Assembly: GCA_011316305.1 (NCBI GenBank)
Contig: SAUG01000077.1
Location: 357,712 to 421,711, forward strand
Direction: 5' to 3'
From: Rusavskia elegans
Lineage: Eukaryota > Ascomycota > Lecanoromycetes > Teloschistales > Teloschistaceae
Length of the DNA stretch: 64,000 bases
Positions 33,801 through 45,050 of this stretch are shown one piece after another (within the stretch, counting starts at the first letter, position 1; every line of letters begins with the position of its first letter). The notes under the pieces are model-generated. The model was not told the DNA's origin, searched no databases, and saw nothing but the letters and a program-made list of their open reading frames with translations. Made by a program: the position numbers and the translations under genes.

Positions 33801-35520
33801 GTAGCTACGCGCGCTGCAAGGCTGGCTTCGGAACAAAAGGTAAAATGTGTACATTGAGAGTCTCTGTTCAATTTTCTTGCAGTTTTACGCCTCCAGATCT
33901 CATAATGAAGGACGATCATGCTGCTCACCATCCAATGGATAGGCGCACATGTCGACCCAGTGGGACTTATGGTGTCTGGTGGTGTGTGTCAGTATACGAT
34001 GAGGGTCGCAGTATGCAAGCGTCCTAATTCGAGTTATCGGAATACCTTGTTTCGCTGTTCAGAATTTGGTTCCATGTTCTAGCCGCTTCGCAAGCCATCG
34101 TTGATGCCATTGGTATAGGCGCTGACAATCAGATGTCACGGTTGTACCTTGCGTATCACTGGATCCACTCCTGTATCAACTCCGCACCACCTTCATAGCA
34201 AACATAGGAGGGAGTACGACAGAGGAATCAGCAAGTTACTGAAAAATGTTTGCTCCCTATGTTTTAGCGAATACACGTGAGCCTGGCTGGAGAGTGAATG
34301 AGGAACGAAGACTTAATCTTTGATGGCCGGTGACTCCCAAGCTCAGTATACCTTATCCGCTGCCCTGACTCTTGCCAAGGGGAATTATAGGGTATATAAA
34401 GTAAATCTCTCTTGCTTTTCTTATTCTGAAATTTCTGTTCTTGTCTTTACACTGTCACTATTTACCGCAATTTCCAGATCTTGGGGCTTAACTTAATATA
34501 GAGCCTAGGTATCTAGAGTCCCCACCTACCTTAACTCGATACTCATCACCATGTACCCTCTTCACGAAGGAGAGACCAGATAATCGGGTGCTCCAGCTGT
34601 TACGCACCACCCGCGAGTAGCCCGCAAGTTCTTATCGCCACTTTCATCATAGGTTTCACTCCTCGGTCATCGTCCTCCAACGGAAGGGTATCCTGAGTAA
34701 GGAAGACACGCCAAAGTACGCCGTTTCCATTTCTGAGATTACAGATGCTTCTATCGAATCGAAATCTCAGGATAGCACTTTCAGAGCTGTGAACATTGCT
34801 TGTCATGAGAGGCGTGGCTCACAAGCGGAGGGAGATATCGTCGCTGAAGATACTCAGATACCGGGAGTGGAGCCGCAGGGCGAGCAAGAGGAAACTCCCA
34901 CAATCAATGATGAAGACCTTCTGTGGGTAAAGGGGTTGTGTCAAGATTGCGGACAGCGTTTATTGGGGTATGCACGAAGGTTGAGAATCCTTGGCACAAA
35001 AAAACTGCACCCCACTACCTAAAAAGGTATTAGTTAACAACGCAGTAGGAAAGATAATTTCTAGATAGTCTAAAAGGCTGATATTAGTACTAGTTGGCTC
35101 TATTTTTTAAGCCTTTAAATCTGTTGTAGCTAGCTTGCTACAGGCGGTTGAATTTAAATTAAAAACTATACCAAGTCTATCGATTTAAAAAAGTATAATA
35201 TATAATAATATAGCGAAAACTCCGCTTAAACTACACTCGATAGGTAGTAGGGATACAACTTTTTTGTGCCAAGGATTCTCAACTCTCGTACACACCGAGG
35301 CAGTCGCGAGACAGCCGCGTCTATCCGGCTATCATAAGTTAGGTGTCGAGTGGAGTATGGACGTCAAATAATTTAGGACAACTATCACTCTTATTCAATT
35401 CAAGAATTCTCAGTATCACTTGATCAATGAATATGTGATCATATCCTCATTCTAATTGAAGGGAGACACCCAACACTCATGGTCTGACATTCATAACCTT
35501 GCTGCAAGTCAACGTTTACA
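33801..35520. other. Intergenic with MITE-like element
   Basis: 1.7 kb without a supported gene. A plus-strand frame from 34789 (QEETPTINDEDLLWVKGLCQ) runs into the left end of the element at 34980 and ends inside it, so it may be a truncated gene remnant. The rest shows only short frames. Confidence 0.5.
34980..35283. mobile_element. 304-bp MITE-like inverted-repeat element
   Basis: The left end, GTTGAGAATCCTTGGCACAA at 34980, recurs as reverse complement ending at 35283. The first 24 bases are identical and similarity continues to about 43 bases with a few changes (CACTACCTA against TACTACCTA). The interior is AT-rich and non-coding. Size and structure fit a non-autonomous DNA transposon. 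No obvious target-site duplication. Confidence 0.75.
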
Positions 35521-36742
35521 ATGGCCGAGATCCTGTTCGATGACGAAGACGACGACTTCTTCTGGATGGATGATCCCTACGATAACGCTGTGAGTACTGC
35601 CTCACCCGCACGCACCGTGTTAGTGACTGTAACGCTCATCCTTGAATCGATAGGATGACCTTGCCGAGCACACCATGCAATCGCCCGTCTTAATCAACTA
35701 CGATCCCACGCTTGACTTGGACGGTGAAGTGGAAGACTGGGATGACTGGTCAGATGTTGAAGGTGACTTCTTCGATCAAGAGACGCCCAAGAAGAAGCGG
35801 AGGAAATTGCACCATCGCATCGATGGAAACAACCCATCATCGAAGAGGAAGAACCGACCTAAGGCTGCATCGATCGAAGGGCTGCCGGAAATATTCCTTG
35901 GAGAATCTGCATCTTCATCGGAAGACGAGACTATTCGAGATCGATCAATCGTGAAATGGAAGGTCCGACAGAACTCGCCAAAACTACCAATCTTTGAGCC
36001 TGGGAAGCAAGAGAAGGTGTCGATACTCAAAGACTGGAAGGAGAGATTCAAGTCTCCGCCGCCAAAGGACAAGAAGAGCATGACTAGTCCACGCAATGGG
36101 ACTCAGCGAGCAGTGGCCGTCGTCATCGAGACAAGTGGGAAGGCCCCCTCTCTCTCCAGTGGATCTAAGAGGAAACACGATCTTGATGACCCAGCTTATA
36201 AGGTCACCACAACACTTTCGCACCGCAACAAGGCTCCAAATCCTTTCAGAAATATCAATTCAAGGGGCGTAAGTGCACCCAGGACGAACGGTCCCACCAC
36301 AAGCCGCAAGCGGAAACTCTCTCCTTCACCTCCGCCAGCACCCAAACCAGTGCCAAAGAGACAGTCAGCACGACAAAATAGTCTAGTCAGCCAGCACAAA
36401 GTGACAGCACAAGCAGGTCAAAAACGGAAGGCTCATGATGAACTCGAGGAGCCTGAGCCTCAGACCAAGAAGGCAAAGGTATTCGATGACGCTATGACGA
36501 AGAAGGAGAATGTACGACCGAAAATGAGTGACAATGTTGCTACCAAAAAGGAGAACATACGACCCAAGTCATCCGATGACGCTGCGACCAAGAAGGAGAA
36601 CATACGACCCAAGTCATCAGACAACGCTGCAACGAAGAATCAGAACATCGATCCGAAGCCATCTGACAGCGCTGCTCCGAAAAAGGAGAACGTGCGACCA
36701 AAGGCGGCAGCAGTGGGTCGGAGAAGCACGAGACGCAAATAG
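35521..36742 (+). CDS. Hypothetical nuclear-type protein with tandem KEN-box repeats
   Basis: Two exons (35521-35589, 35654-36742), 385 aa. The N terminus is strongly acidic (LFDDEDDDFFWMDDPYDNAD) and is followed by a basic KKKRRKLHHR cluster. The middle is disordered and Ser/Pro/Lys-rich with several nuclear-localisation-like stretches (SRKRKLSPSPPPAPKPVPKR). Near the C terminus a 15-residue unit, TKKENIRPKSSDDAA-like, is repeated about five times at 36497-36721; four copies hold K-E-N and one reads NQN. KEN is the degron recognised by APC/C with Cdh1, so cell-cycle-regulated turnover is conceivable. The protein ends in GRRSTRRK. No enzymatic domain is visible and I do not recognise the family. 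Confidence 0.72.
36497..36721 (+). repeat. Tandem 45-bp repeat encoding KEN units
   Basis: Five consecutive 45-bp units in frame, each coding for a 15-residue block (T/P)KKEN(V/I)RPK plus SD-x-A-A. Unit four has KNQN instead of KKEN. Some adjacent units are near-identical in DNA, indicating recent expansion. Confidence 0.85.
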
Positions 36743-36959
36743 ATCATTTTACCAATGGCATTCTGCGAAAGAGGCTCCTGACGACAGGCAAGCGTCAAGG
36801 GGAGGAAAGCATGAGGCGTAAACAAGTAATTCATCATTATGATACCCTTGAAACGCTTAACCAGACCAAGCATTTTCAAAGATCCATATCAATTTTAACA
36901 ACCATAGTTTGTAATACTCCAAAAGCACATACAAGATCCCTTTCCCATCTTCCCACCCT

Positions 36960-38474
36960 TCATCTCCCCCCAAACTCCCTATTAAAAGCCCTCCCAATCA
37001 CCATCCTCCTCACCTCACTCGTCCCCGCCCCAATCTCATACAACTTCGCATCCCTCACTAACCGTCCCGCTGGCACCTCATTCACATACCCCGTCCCCCC
37101 CATCAACTGCACCGCGTCTAACCCCACCCTCGTCGCATTTTCCGCCGCAAACAATATCGCAGCCGCACAATCTTTACTCTCCACCCTCCCCTCCTCACTC
37201 ATATCCAGCGCCCTTGCCGTCGTCATCGTCAATGCCCTCGACGCAGAAAGCGCTGTATACATATCCGCCAATTTCGCCTGCACTAACTGATTGTGCGCGA
37301 TCGGTTGCCCGAATTGCGTGCGTGTGTGTGTATACGGTAATGCGAGATCCAATGCTGCTTGCATGAGACCAAGGGGTCCGGCGCTAAGGACTAGACGTTC
37401 GATGTCGAGGCCTTCCATTAGGACTTTGACGCCGCGGTTTACTTCGCCGAGGACGTTTTCGTGGGGTATGAAGACGTCTTCGAGGATGAGTTCGCCGGTG
37501 TTGGAGCCGCGCATGCCTAGCTTGTCGAGTTTGCGGGCGCAGGAGAAGCCGGGGGTGGAGGTGTCGAGGATGAAGGCTGTGATGCCTTTGGATGCGGCTT
37601 GGGGGTCGGTTTTGGCGTAGATTATGATGGTGTGTGCGTCTGGGCCCTTTTGAATGTGTTAGTATGTGTGGTTGGCCTTGATGGATGTGACTAAGCCGGG
37701 GGTTGACAGGGTACGCACGTTCGTGATCCACATTTTTGTGCCGTTGAGAATGTAGCCTCCATCTACCTTCTTGGCTGTTGTCTTCATGCTCACGACGTCC
37801 GAACCTGCTGAGTGTTCTGACATTGCTAGGGCACCGATCTTCTCGCCTGAGACGAGGCTGGGTAGGAAACGCTCTTTTTGCTCCGGTGTCCCATTGAGGC
37901 CTAGCTGGTTGATGCAGAGCTGGGAATGGGCTGCGTAGGAGAGACCAATGCTTCCTTCGAAGTTAAGTATGAGTACCAGAGTGATGGTAGATGGATGATC
38001 AAGCGTACCGGATGCGCGACTGATTTCTTCCATGACTATGCAGTGTGCTTGGTAGCCCATGGCGAGCCCACCGTAGTCTTCATTTGCCGTGATACCCAAG
38101 AACCTTTTTCGCGGTCAAATACAGCCTTCCTCCGTCTTATGGGGGCCCCTGTACCCAGCTTCTCCAAACTTTCTCCACATCTCGTTTGGGAATTCATTGT
38201 GTTTGTCTGTCTTTGCGGCGAGCTCTTCGGAGATTTCTCGTTCTGCGACCCATGCTTAGCTATGCTATCTGGGGATTTTGAATGACAACTTGCTTGTGAA
38301 CTCTTGTACACGCTCCCTTAGTTCTGTCAGGTCCTCAGTGGAGGGAGGAATGAAGCCAGTCGGATGTTTCGTGGAAGCTGCACGCTTGAAGGTCTCGGTG
38401 GACAGTCTTGACCTTGCTCTACAAAGCTGACGGATTGTCTGAGTCAATGCCCTGGGCACGCTTGTAGATGCCAT
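36960..38474 (-). CDS. Isovaleryl-CoA dehydrogenase, mitochondrial
   Basis: Five exons (38474-38294, 38242-38155, 38103-38009, 37954-37719, 37646-36960), 428 aa. The FAD enzyme oxidises isovaleryl-CoA to 3-methylcrotonyl-CoA in leucine breakdown in the mitochondrial matrix. A basic presequence ([20 protein letters not shown]) precedes the acyl-CoA dehydrogenase fold: [68 protein letters not shown], and the C-terminal [20 protein letters not shown] with [19 protein letters not shown]. The active-site glutamate of IVD lies in [12 protein letters not shown]. The first intron appears to use a GC donor (GCAAGT); this is the only choice that keeps frame and restores QEFTKREISEEL. An in-frame Met 15 codons upstream is disfavoured because the sequence there is acidic. 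Divergent from the MCC alpha gene, 210 bp apart. Confidence 0.95.
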
Positions 38475-38684
38475 TTTTGCTTCGGTGTCAAGATCATCCC
38501 AACTTGAGTCGCGAGACACGATGAAAGACGTTGCTCGGCTACCGTCGGCTCCTCAACCGTGCCGAGGTCTGACGGACGTGAAGCAAGCTCTCCTCAGTTG
38601 TACAAGGTCCAAGGCAAGGAATGCGTGTCTACTCAGCTTCAACATGCGGCCTCGTGGCTACTCCTATGTCATTGATCATACATC
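38475..38684. promoter_or_regulatory. Bidirectional leucine-catabolism promoter
   Basis: The 210 bp between the start codons of isovaleryl-CoA dehydrogenase and methylcrotonoyl-CoA carboxylase alpha must hold both promoters. It contains CGGCTACCG at 38536-38544 (CGG-N3-CCG) and CGG-N8-CCG at 38546-38559. These are inverted CGG half-sites of the kind bound by Zn(II)2Cys6 regulators. Regulation through them is inference. Confidence 0.45.
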
Positions 38685-41070
38685 ATGATTCTCAAGAAGT
38701 TTGGTCCCAGTACAGGCCGAACGACTAACCTGGTCAATCCACGACATGCCGTATTTTCCTTCACAAGGAGGTACCGGTCCAGTACATCAAAACCACTAAC
38801 ATCAATTCTAATTGCCAATCGTGGCGAGATTGCATTGTGAGTCTAAATGTCATATTTGGGGCTGCCCGCCTAACAAAGCCCACGTAGACGCGTTGGCAGG
38901 ACAGCCTCACAATATGGAATCAAGTGCACTACGATCTATACCGATCCAGATGCAAAGTCACAGCATGCACTGAGCTCCCCGTTTACGACCAATCTAGGCG
39001 ACCCTTCTGCCTATCTGGACGGTGAGAGAATCATCAAAGCAGCTAAAGACAATGGCTGTCTTGGAATTCATCCCGGGTATGGTTTTGTATGTGGAAGTGA
39101 TATAATTTGACCTTCAAGCACTGATGCTGGTTTAGCTGAGCGAGAATTCTGCTTTTGCGCAAAAAAGCGTAGAAGCTGGTCTAGTCTTCATTGGACCTCC
39201 ATGGGAGGCGATAGAAGCGATGGGCAACAAGAGGTAATGTCAAACAATCATTTGCAATTGCAATGGCTAAGCCAAGAAGCCGATCTAAAGAGATCATGAC
39301 CGACGCTGGAGTACCATGTATACCAGGTTATCATGGTGTTAACCAGGATCCGGCTTTCCTGAAACAGGAAGCGGAGAAAATTGGATTCCCTGTTCTGATC
39401 AAAGCCGTCAAAGGCGGAGGTGGGAAAGGCATGCGTATAGCGATGACAGCTGGTGAATTCGATTCGCAGCTGGCCTCGGCAAAATCAGAAGCCCGAAGCT
39501 CCTTTGGTGACGACGTCATGCTCGTGGAGAAATATATCACTACTCCGCGCCATATCGAGGTACAAGTCTTTGCAGACAAGCATGGCAGCTGTGTTGCTCT
39601 CGGCGAGCGGGACTGCAGTATCCAGCGACGACATCAGAAGATCATTGAAGAGTCTCCTGCCCCTAATCTCGACGAAACCGTGCGTCAAGACCTCTGGGAG
39701 AAAGCCAGAGCTGCAGCCCTGGCCGTTGGCTATGAAGGTGCTGGAACCGTAGAATTCATATTCGACAACGAGACAGGGGAATTCTTCTTCATGGAGATGA
39801 ACACGAGATTACAGGTGGAGCATCCTGTTACGGAGATGGTGACTGGAGAGGATCTCGTACGCTGGCAGATCATCGTCGCCGAAGGAGGACGCCTACCGCT
39901 TAGCCAGCAGGAGATCGAAAGTCGGATAGCTGATCGAGGTCATGCGATCGAGGCTAGAATCTATGCCGAAAACCCCGATATGTGCGTAAGATTTCTCCGG
40001 ACATTGCCAGCTAGCACCACTAATGTTTCCTCAGGGATTTTGTTCCAGATTCTGGACGCTTGTTGCACATGCAGCTACCGCAGGTTTCGGAAACGGTGAG
40101 AGTAGACGCTGGCTTTATTGCTGGAGATGAAGTCTCGTCGCATTATGACCCGATGATCGCGAAATTGATCGTGCAGGGTCCAGACCGTGAGACAGCGATC
40201 CGCAAATTGAACACTGCGCTCAACGAATACGAGATTGCAGGTCCGATCACCAACGTGGAATTTCTGAAAAAAGTGTGCAAAGTCCCTGCGTTCATTGCTG
40301 GCGAAGTGGAAACAGGTTTCATCAAGAAATGGGGCGAAGACTTGTTCCGTCCTGAAGAGATTCAGCCCGAAGTCTTTGCACAAGCAGCTCTTGGCGCCTT
40401 TTTTTCTGAGGTCTTAGGTAGGCGCGATGGCGATGATGTCTTTTCGGGTGCAAAGAGTGGATTATCATCCGTATCTAACAAACGCTCGTTCACATTAGCA
40501 CCGGTAAGAGGAGACGGCATTGCAGAGAGCGCCGGGATATCGGTGTACATTGTGCAAACGGGCCATGGGCTGTTCACTGTCTCGGTCAATGGGCAAACTT
40601 TTGAGTCAATCGCTAGTCAGTATGATGCTGGAAATCGCGGATTGACCTCCTACTTCCCGCACACCAGGCTGGAGACGCGGTTCATCAGGGAAGATGGCGA
40701 TGTTACATTGTTCCAACAAGGTCAGCAATACCGGTTTCGGTTCGTGACTCCGAGATGGGTAGAGAAAGCCCTGGGTATCAAGGACAGTGCGCACAGCGTC
40801 GTTGCACCAATGCCGTGCAAAATCTTGCGTGTTGAAGTTGAGCAAGGGCAGCAGGTGAAGAAAGAGCAAGTGCTGGTTGTAATCGAGAGTATGAAGATGG
40901 AGACGAGCATCCGAAGTCCTCAAGATGGAACTGTCTCAAAGATTGTGCATCAGCAGGGGGTAAAGCCGCCTTATCTCATGGCAGCCAATGAAAGCTGACT
41001 TGGAATGCAGGAACTGTGCAAAGCCGGGACTGCACTGGTCGAATTTGAAGATCCAGCGAACGCTGCCTAA
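38685..41070 (+). CDS. Methylcrotonoyl-CoA carboxylase alpha (biotin) subunit, mitochondrial
   Basis: Six exons (38685-38836, 38888-39086, 39136-39233, 39280-39981, 40035-40959, 41011-41070), 711 aa, the usual family length. The subunit carboxylates its biotin with ATP and bicarbonate; the beta subunit then carboxylates 3-methylcrotonyl-CoA in leucine breakdown. A basic leader ([16 protein letters not shown]) precedes [18 protein letters not shown]. The biotin carboxylase domain has [70 protein letters not shown] and the RIYAENP block. The C terminus has the biotinyl site [14 protein letters not shown] (Lys in MKM). The start of the beta-subunit domain is absent, so this is MCC alpha rather than a fused carboxylase. 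The neighbouring IVD catalyses the preceding step, as in the Aspergillus nidulans ivdA-mcc cluster; the beta gene is not in the window. Confidence 0.96.
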
Positions 41071-42008
41071 TTATCACATCCCCCCGCTAGGGCATTTGAT
41101 TTAGGGGCCGTCGTATCAACGGTCGGTGGTAGCAAGGGGTATGATAGTCGGTACCTCGGTACAGAATTTCGCTGTAGCGATTGCTTAGACCTTACGATAT
41201 AGCTTCGCCTCAAATGCTGGGTGGTTGATCCGGGCCAATATTGCGATTAATTCAAACTAGACTGACAGAGTGTATACTGACCCCTGAAGCAGATGCCACA
41301 ATTAGCGGGGGAGGTGAATACTCACTGGAATTTGGAAATTTGACCTGATATATGTCTAGATGATCGCAGTCGCAGCGTCTCGGCATTCGATCATGCAGGG
41401 TAAGATCATGTTGGAGGTTAGAGAAGGTGCAAATCACTTCGTCTGCCAAGACATTGTAGCAATACACTTTGGAACACGGATGAAGCCTCGTCGACAGACT
41501 GTTGAACTTTGTAGGATGAAACATGCAGAAGGGGTTCTACGTGTGTTCTGTCAGAGAAATGGACGTCTTGAATTGCTTTCATTTGACGTCGACCAATCAA
41601 TCGTTAGCGTCAACTCTATTCTGATGTCAATGGGCGCTCTTGGCGCTTTACGTCATCCTGCATGGAACCAGTCGCGAAACTAAAATGAAACTCATGACCT
41701 TGCTGTGACCTTGCAATCTGCTTAAGAACCCACTTCTGCCCGCACACAATCTGTCTTTGACCAAAACCCGGATTTCAGGAAGTCTTCGCTGAGCGCAGCT
41801 TCTTCACGACTTCACATTACATTGAACCGCTCATCTCTTCACTGCCGAGCGCCAGCACATTCTTCACTGATCCTGTTTGGACCACGTGAACAGACACCTC
41901 ATCAACCCGAATCATATGCTCACCACACCCTAAAACCTCTCTCCTCTTCCACAGAACTGCCTTTACCCTCTTCTCCATCCAAGACTTATTCACATTAAGT
42001 CCACAACG
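41071..42008. other. Intergenic
   Basis: 3' flank of MCC alpha and upstream region of the MARVEL-like gene. A 107-aa frame at 41360-41683 (+) has no recognisable feature. The last 150 bases are pyrimidine-rich, as is common before fungal start sites. Confidence 0.5.
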
Positions 42009-42576
42009 ATGGCGTTCAACCGTGCGAAATTCTCTCGCTCCTCCAGCACTTCCTCCTCCGGCTCTCTTCTCTCCAAGCTCCCGTTATGGGTCCTCCGCTT
42101 TCTGCAATTCGTCTTCGCCATCACCGTCATCGGCCTCTATGCCCAAGATCTGCGAGCCGCACACAAGGCGGGAAAGTACTCTGACAATAAATGGGGTTAT
42201 GCCGTCGCTGTTGGCGTGATTGGCGCAGTCTCAAGCCTGTTGCTCGCCTGGCCCAGGCTTACCATGTGGGGCTGGGGATGGGATCTAGTTGTCTTGTGAG
42301 TTTGATTCCTCGCACTGCGACGGTAATGGCTGGGGAATACGGGACTGACTGGCATGGTCCATTAGTATCCTCTTTACCGCCCTTTTCGGTCTCTTTGGCA
42401 AGATGTTCATCCATGAGAGGGCCGAAGGCCTTAATGGCGTCAAGCGAATGAAGAATGCTGTCTGGATCGATCTCATCAACATGCTACTATGGTTCGTCAC
42501 GGCCATCTACGGGATGATCATGTTCTTCTTCTTCCGTGGTGGCAAGTCATTACACACTGGCAGAGCCGCTGTGTGA
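42009..42576 (+). CDS. MARVEL-like four-helix membrane protein
   Basis: Two exons (42009-42295, 42366-42576), 165 aa. After a Ser-rich N terminus there are four predicted membrane segments: PLWVLRFLQFVFAITVIGLY, WGYAVAVGVIGAVSSLLLAW, WDLVVFILFTALFGLFGKMF (spans the splice) and LINMLLWFVTAIYGMIMFFF. The loop between helices three and four reads HERAEGLNGVKRMKNAVWID. That pattern (G-x-x-R-M-x-x-A-x-W-x-D before the last helix) is typical of fungal MARVEL-domain proteins of the plasma membrane or secretory pathway. Specific function unknown. Confidence 0.82.
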
Positions 42577-43800
42577 GCAGCAATGACAGGAATAGGCGAC
42601 TAGCAGGCCGCCTGTGGATTTGATGTGGCTGAAGATGGTAATGGAAGTGGCCGGTTGTGGGATCATTCTCAGATGGATTATTGATATTCACTCATGCGAG
42701 GCGTTAGACGGACGGACCCTACCAAAGGGAAGTCCTTTACGGTTGATACCACTGTTGCATCTTACGTGTGGTAGCAGACCCAATGCATTTCCTAAGACAA
42801 TACTCGTGATTCTTCTCATAGCGAGTCAGTGTACTTCTTTTACAAAATCCTATTCGGGAGATTTCTACTCAGGGTAATTTTTCATGAGTGGAAACTTATA
42901 CATAATTGTGCATGCACAAGTTTCCACTCATGATAAATTCCTGTGAGATGTCGTAGGGCTCCCCATATACATTTTGTAGTTTTCCCCTTGCTATGCGCTA
43001 TGAGTGAGAAAGAGGAAGAAGCATGCCGGAGTGTGGGTGGTACAGGATTCTTGGGCGAAGCATGAGCCAGACAGAGCTTGCAGAACTCGCCCGCAATTGG
43101 GATGTCACCCAGGTAAGAAGCACCAATAATGTTGTACCCGCTCCAGACCTGTTTTCTTTCTTGTTCCACGTGCCGGTACAAGGCTCCATTGTCCAGGTGG
43201 CCGTGGCGCGTAGCCTTGGAATGTATCTTCGGCCTGTCGCCTTGCGCCGTACTTGGCAGTCATGTACGATTGTGGGGTGGATGTTGCGCATGGTGCGCAT
43301 TGGACAAGCTAAGTGACGGTGACAGCCGTTTCATCATCATTCCGTCTACATACACCTATACCCGCAGTCGTCCTGAGTGGTGTGGTTGGTTCTGCAAAAG
43401 CGCTGCCGAGATGCAGTGGCTTTGCCGATTTGGCATGGGGCTGGAGAGCAAAGTTTCGTGGAAATCATTGGTGGGGTCGCACGTTGTGGACCACATGGAC
43501 CGCTGGATCCGCTTGGTGGCCACGTCTGTATGCCGATCCATGCTCCATCCGGCACCTTGAAGAGTGTGCGTCTGCCCGCCTCGCTTGGAAATGCGAAGTA
43601 GTCCACGCAGCGTCCAATTGTTAGCTGGCCGGAGGTGAATTCGAATGGCAACCCGAGTTCTGTCTGGCTCATGCCTCTCCCTTCAATACCGACGACATCA
43701 GGTTCATTGACATATATATGGCCATGCATTCTCTCTCATCTTTCTCATTCAGCTTTCACCCACACGATTTATCGAAGTACCAAGGACATCGATTAGAAAT
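42577..43800. other. Intergenic, gene-poor, with hairpin
   Basis: Holds the 16-bp inverted repeat at 42882-42933. A minus-strand frame at 43346-43729 (127 aa, seven Cys, beginning MHGHIYVNEPDVVGIEGRGM) is open but lacks a signal peptide or recognisable domain. It could be a degraded or multi-exon gene. Not supported enough to call. Confidence 0.4.
42882..42933. repeat. 16-bp perfect inverted repeat (hairpin)
   Basis: TCATGAGTGGAAACTT at 42882-42897 is the exact reverse complement of 42918-42933, with a 20-nt spacer. No T run follows on either side, so it is not a simple terminator. Origin unclear. Confidence 0.85.
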
Positions 43801-44207
43801 ATGATGTCACCAATGGCAAGCCTACGGTCAATCACAAACTCCACCAATGTCTCACCTCTACCCTCGTCGGCGTCGGACAGACATAGCAATATCATCAACA
43901 TCTTCTTCGGCCTTACTGCAATCGTCTCAAGCGTCATCATGATATGGCAAGCCCATCGCATGTGGAAGTCTTGGCTTGACCGTATGTGTAACCCGTGGGT
44001 CAGCACTCAGTCAGTACGCTGACGCTGTCACACCTAGGCCCAAATACCGAGGTTTACGAACTTGCGACACATGATAACTACAGACACGAACCCTTTGCGG
44101 CATCGCCAACATCGTTCCAAGAGTTTGGCGGTTCGGAATTTCCAGTGGGACCATGGGACCAATACCCCCATTCTCCAAGCCTTGATGCGGATGATGATAC
44201 AACATGA
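43801..44207 (+). CDS. WQAHRxW-family small membrane protein, copy A
   Basis: Two exons (43801-43981, 44038-44207), 116 aa. A Ser/Asn-rich N terminus of about 30 residues is followed by one membrane helix (31-49, IINIFFGLTAIVSSVIMIW). It runs straight into the family motif WQAHRMW and a short basic segment (KSWLDR). By the positive-inside rule the C-terminal tail faces the cytosol. The phase-1 intron lies just after that segment, at the same place as in copies B-D. The tail (NTEVYELATHDNYRHEPFA ... DADDDTT) is acidic and aromatic. It lacks the third exon of the other copies and shares with them only a weak VELA-like stretch. No known domain is recognised. Confidence 0.68.
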
Positions 44208-45050
44208 GGTCTCGTGATAGGCTACTATCGCAATCACTGCGCCTGCCACTCGGGTGTGACATCGTGAGTGAGTCTTAAGTCAACGCTCTTCACCTCGCAA
44301 GTCCAGTCACTGTGACGATGATTAAGACTTGGTTGGCAGACGACAGGGACACCCATTACCCACGGAAGCTCAGAACATTGCCCGAAGTCGCATAATCATG
44401 AATCAAGACAAAACGTGGAGACGACGATTAATATCCGGACAGAGACCGAAACGATCAAGTGTACAACCCAAAAATTCTCTCACATAACTGAGACCATCGG
44501 CTCCTTTCTAACCAACACCATACCATTGTTGTGATCATGAATGATGTTACGCTCAGGTACATTCAGGGTGCAGCATCGCCAAGATATATGATCGAGAATG
44601 ACTCCTCTAGCTGCTAAGGTCAACAATTGGAAGACGGCAACGAGGGCAGCTGTTTGGCTGTGCCGTCATATTGGGGCCATCAGACCATTGGCAGCAGATA
44701 GGAGCAAGATGGAGTTTGTTGTCACGATGTACTTAATGCACCCAAAGAAAGGGCCTACGGCTACATTGAAGCCACCTAATAGAGGATCAAACCCCGGCCC
44801 GAGATCTCAATCGCAGCCTTTCTACACCTTTCAACCAGACTGGACGGCAACTCGTATTTCCCTTCCAAGTGAACTCTCTTCAATTCAAGCAGTCCCTGCT
44901 GCTTGCCCTCCGCTAGCCCTTCGAAGAGGTCTACTGCTTCGCCCGAAGCCTCCCTAAGCAGTCTTACCACTCTGATAGATACAGGAAGCATATCGACTAG
45001 GCGCATGACCTGACCTGTGGAGGTCTGAAAGAGGTCCCACCAGGTCCATC
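44208..45050. other. Intergenic, no supported gene
   Basis: Short frames on both strands (44598-44957 plus, 44776-45054 minus) overlap each other and show no domain. Confidence 0.5.

Noticed and set aside
43346..43729. 127-aa cysteine-containing minus frame
   Set aside because: No signal peptide, no splice partner, and other open frames overlap it; coding status unproven.
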